From an uncultured Erysipelotrichaceae bacterium (GTDB taxonomy: Bacteria; Bacillota_I; Bacilli_A; Erysipelotrichales; Erysipelotrichaceae): a DNA stretch of 5,063 nt. The stretch spans positions 1-5,063 of the forward strand of contig CACZPD010000178.1 of NCBI GenBank assembly GCA_902782955.1, given 5' to 3'. The position numbers and the translations under genes are program-made. Under the pieces are notes generated by a model. That model made no database searches. It was not told the DNA's origin and saw only the letters and a list, made by a program, of their open reading frames with translations. Shown one piece after another: positions 4,951 to 5,063 of the stretch (within the stretch, counting starts at the first letter, position 1; each line of letters opens with the position of its first letter).

Positions 4951-5063
4951 CGCTCCTGGACAGCGCATAGATTACGACCAATAACTTACGCGCTGCAGCG
5001 ATATTGGCAGCTTTGGCCTTCAATGGGGATTGAGACTGCTGCCTTTTCTTTTTGTTGAACTCA
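4931..5063 (-). CDS. IS110/IS116/IS902-family transposase, C-terminal 43 residues (runs off right edge)
   Basis: On the minus strand a frame open to the right edge ends with TAA at 4933-4931. The 43 readable residues include KAANIAAARKLLVVIYALSR (17-36) and finish GELYRS. The pattern A-x-ARKLLVVIYAL followed by S/G-E-x-Y is characteristic of the extreme C-terminus of IS110-family transposases (IS116/IS110/IS902), which join an N-terminal DEDD RuvC-like domain to a C-terminal serine-containing domain and act with a bridge or seek RNA. Only the tail is present, so neither catalytic part can be examined and I cannot say whether the gene is intact. The KKKRQQ stretch before it is basic. It is read toward the GNAT-like gene in the same orientation, from about 140 bases upstream. 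Confidence 0.82.
   Translation of the reverse strand, partial: EFNKKKRQQSQSPLKAKAANIAAARKLLVVIYALSRSGELYRS

Larger units (their letters stand above)
4887..5063 (-). mobile_element. End of an IS110-family insertion element (left boundary approximate)
   Basis: The 3' end of a DEDD transposase gene enters from the right edge, so this is the transposase-downstream end of the element. The outer boundary lies somewhere between 4807 and 4930. IS110-type elements usually lack obvious terminal inverted repeats and make no conspicuous target duplication, so the junction cannot be placed from one copy. I set the limit at the hairpin at 4887 only as a working boundary. Confidence 0.6.

Overview
The window looks like a compact piece of a Bacillota (Firmicutes) chromosome. 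Evidence for this is mid-range base composition, A/G-rich Shine-Dalgarno sites (AGAAGG, AGGGG), consensus TATAAT promoters and a U-tract intrinsic terminator. Finer placement (Erysipelotrichia or Clostridia, probably gut-associated) is only an impression.

Layout from left to right: (1) the N-terminal 154 codons of a minus-strand gene of unknown function, running off the left edge; (2) a two-gene minus-strand operon, read from about 2740 down to a terminator at 479-506, encoding two different CobW/COG0523-type P-loop GTPases; (3) a divergent plus-strand major facilitator superfamily transporter; (4) a convergent minus-strand GNAT-like protein whose stop codon shares a CTAG palindrome with the transporter stop; (5) about 140 bp of structured noncoding DNA; (6) the last 43 codons of an IS110/IS116/IS902-type transposase entering from the right edge, which marks the boundary of an insertion element.

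The centre of interest is the CobW pair. The first protein is a canonical zinc/metal-chaperone GTPase (Walker A, CxCC, CobW C-terminal domain). Its linker carries about six tandem copies of a 16-residue Asp/Glu/His repeat followed by a run of ten histidines. The second starts inside the stop codon of the first (TAATG) and is a shorter GTPase. It lacks CxCC and the CobW C-terminal domain, and instead ends in a domain resembling the C-terminus of the YcgQ/TIGR03943 (DUF1980) family with a vicinal Cys-Cys. Their coupling suggests they work together in metal (probably Zn2+) buffering or delivery; that is inference.

A second pattern is that the two minus-strand genes outside the operon begin exactly six bases after an identical 11-base extended -10 sequence, TGTGCTAAAAT, with no ribosome binding site. 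They are therefore probably transcribed as leaderless mRNAs, whereas the CobW operon and the transporter have ordinary leaders with Shine-Dalgarno sites.
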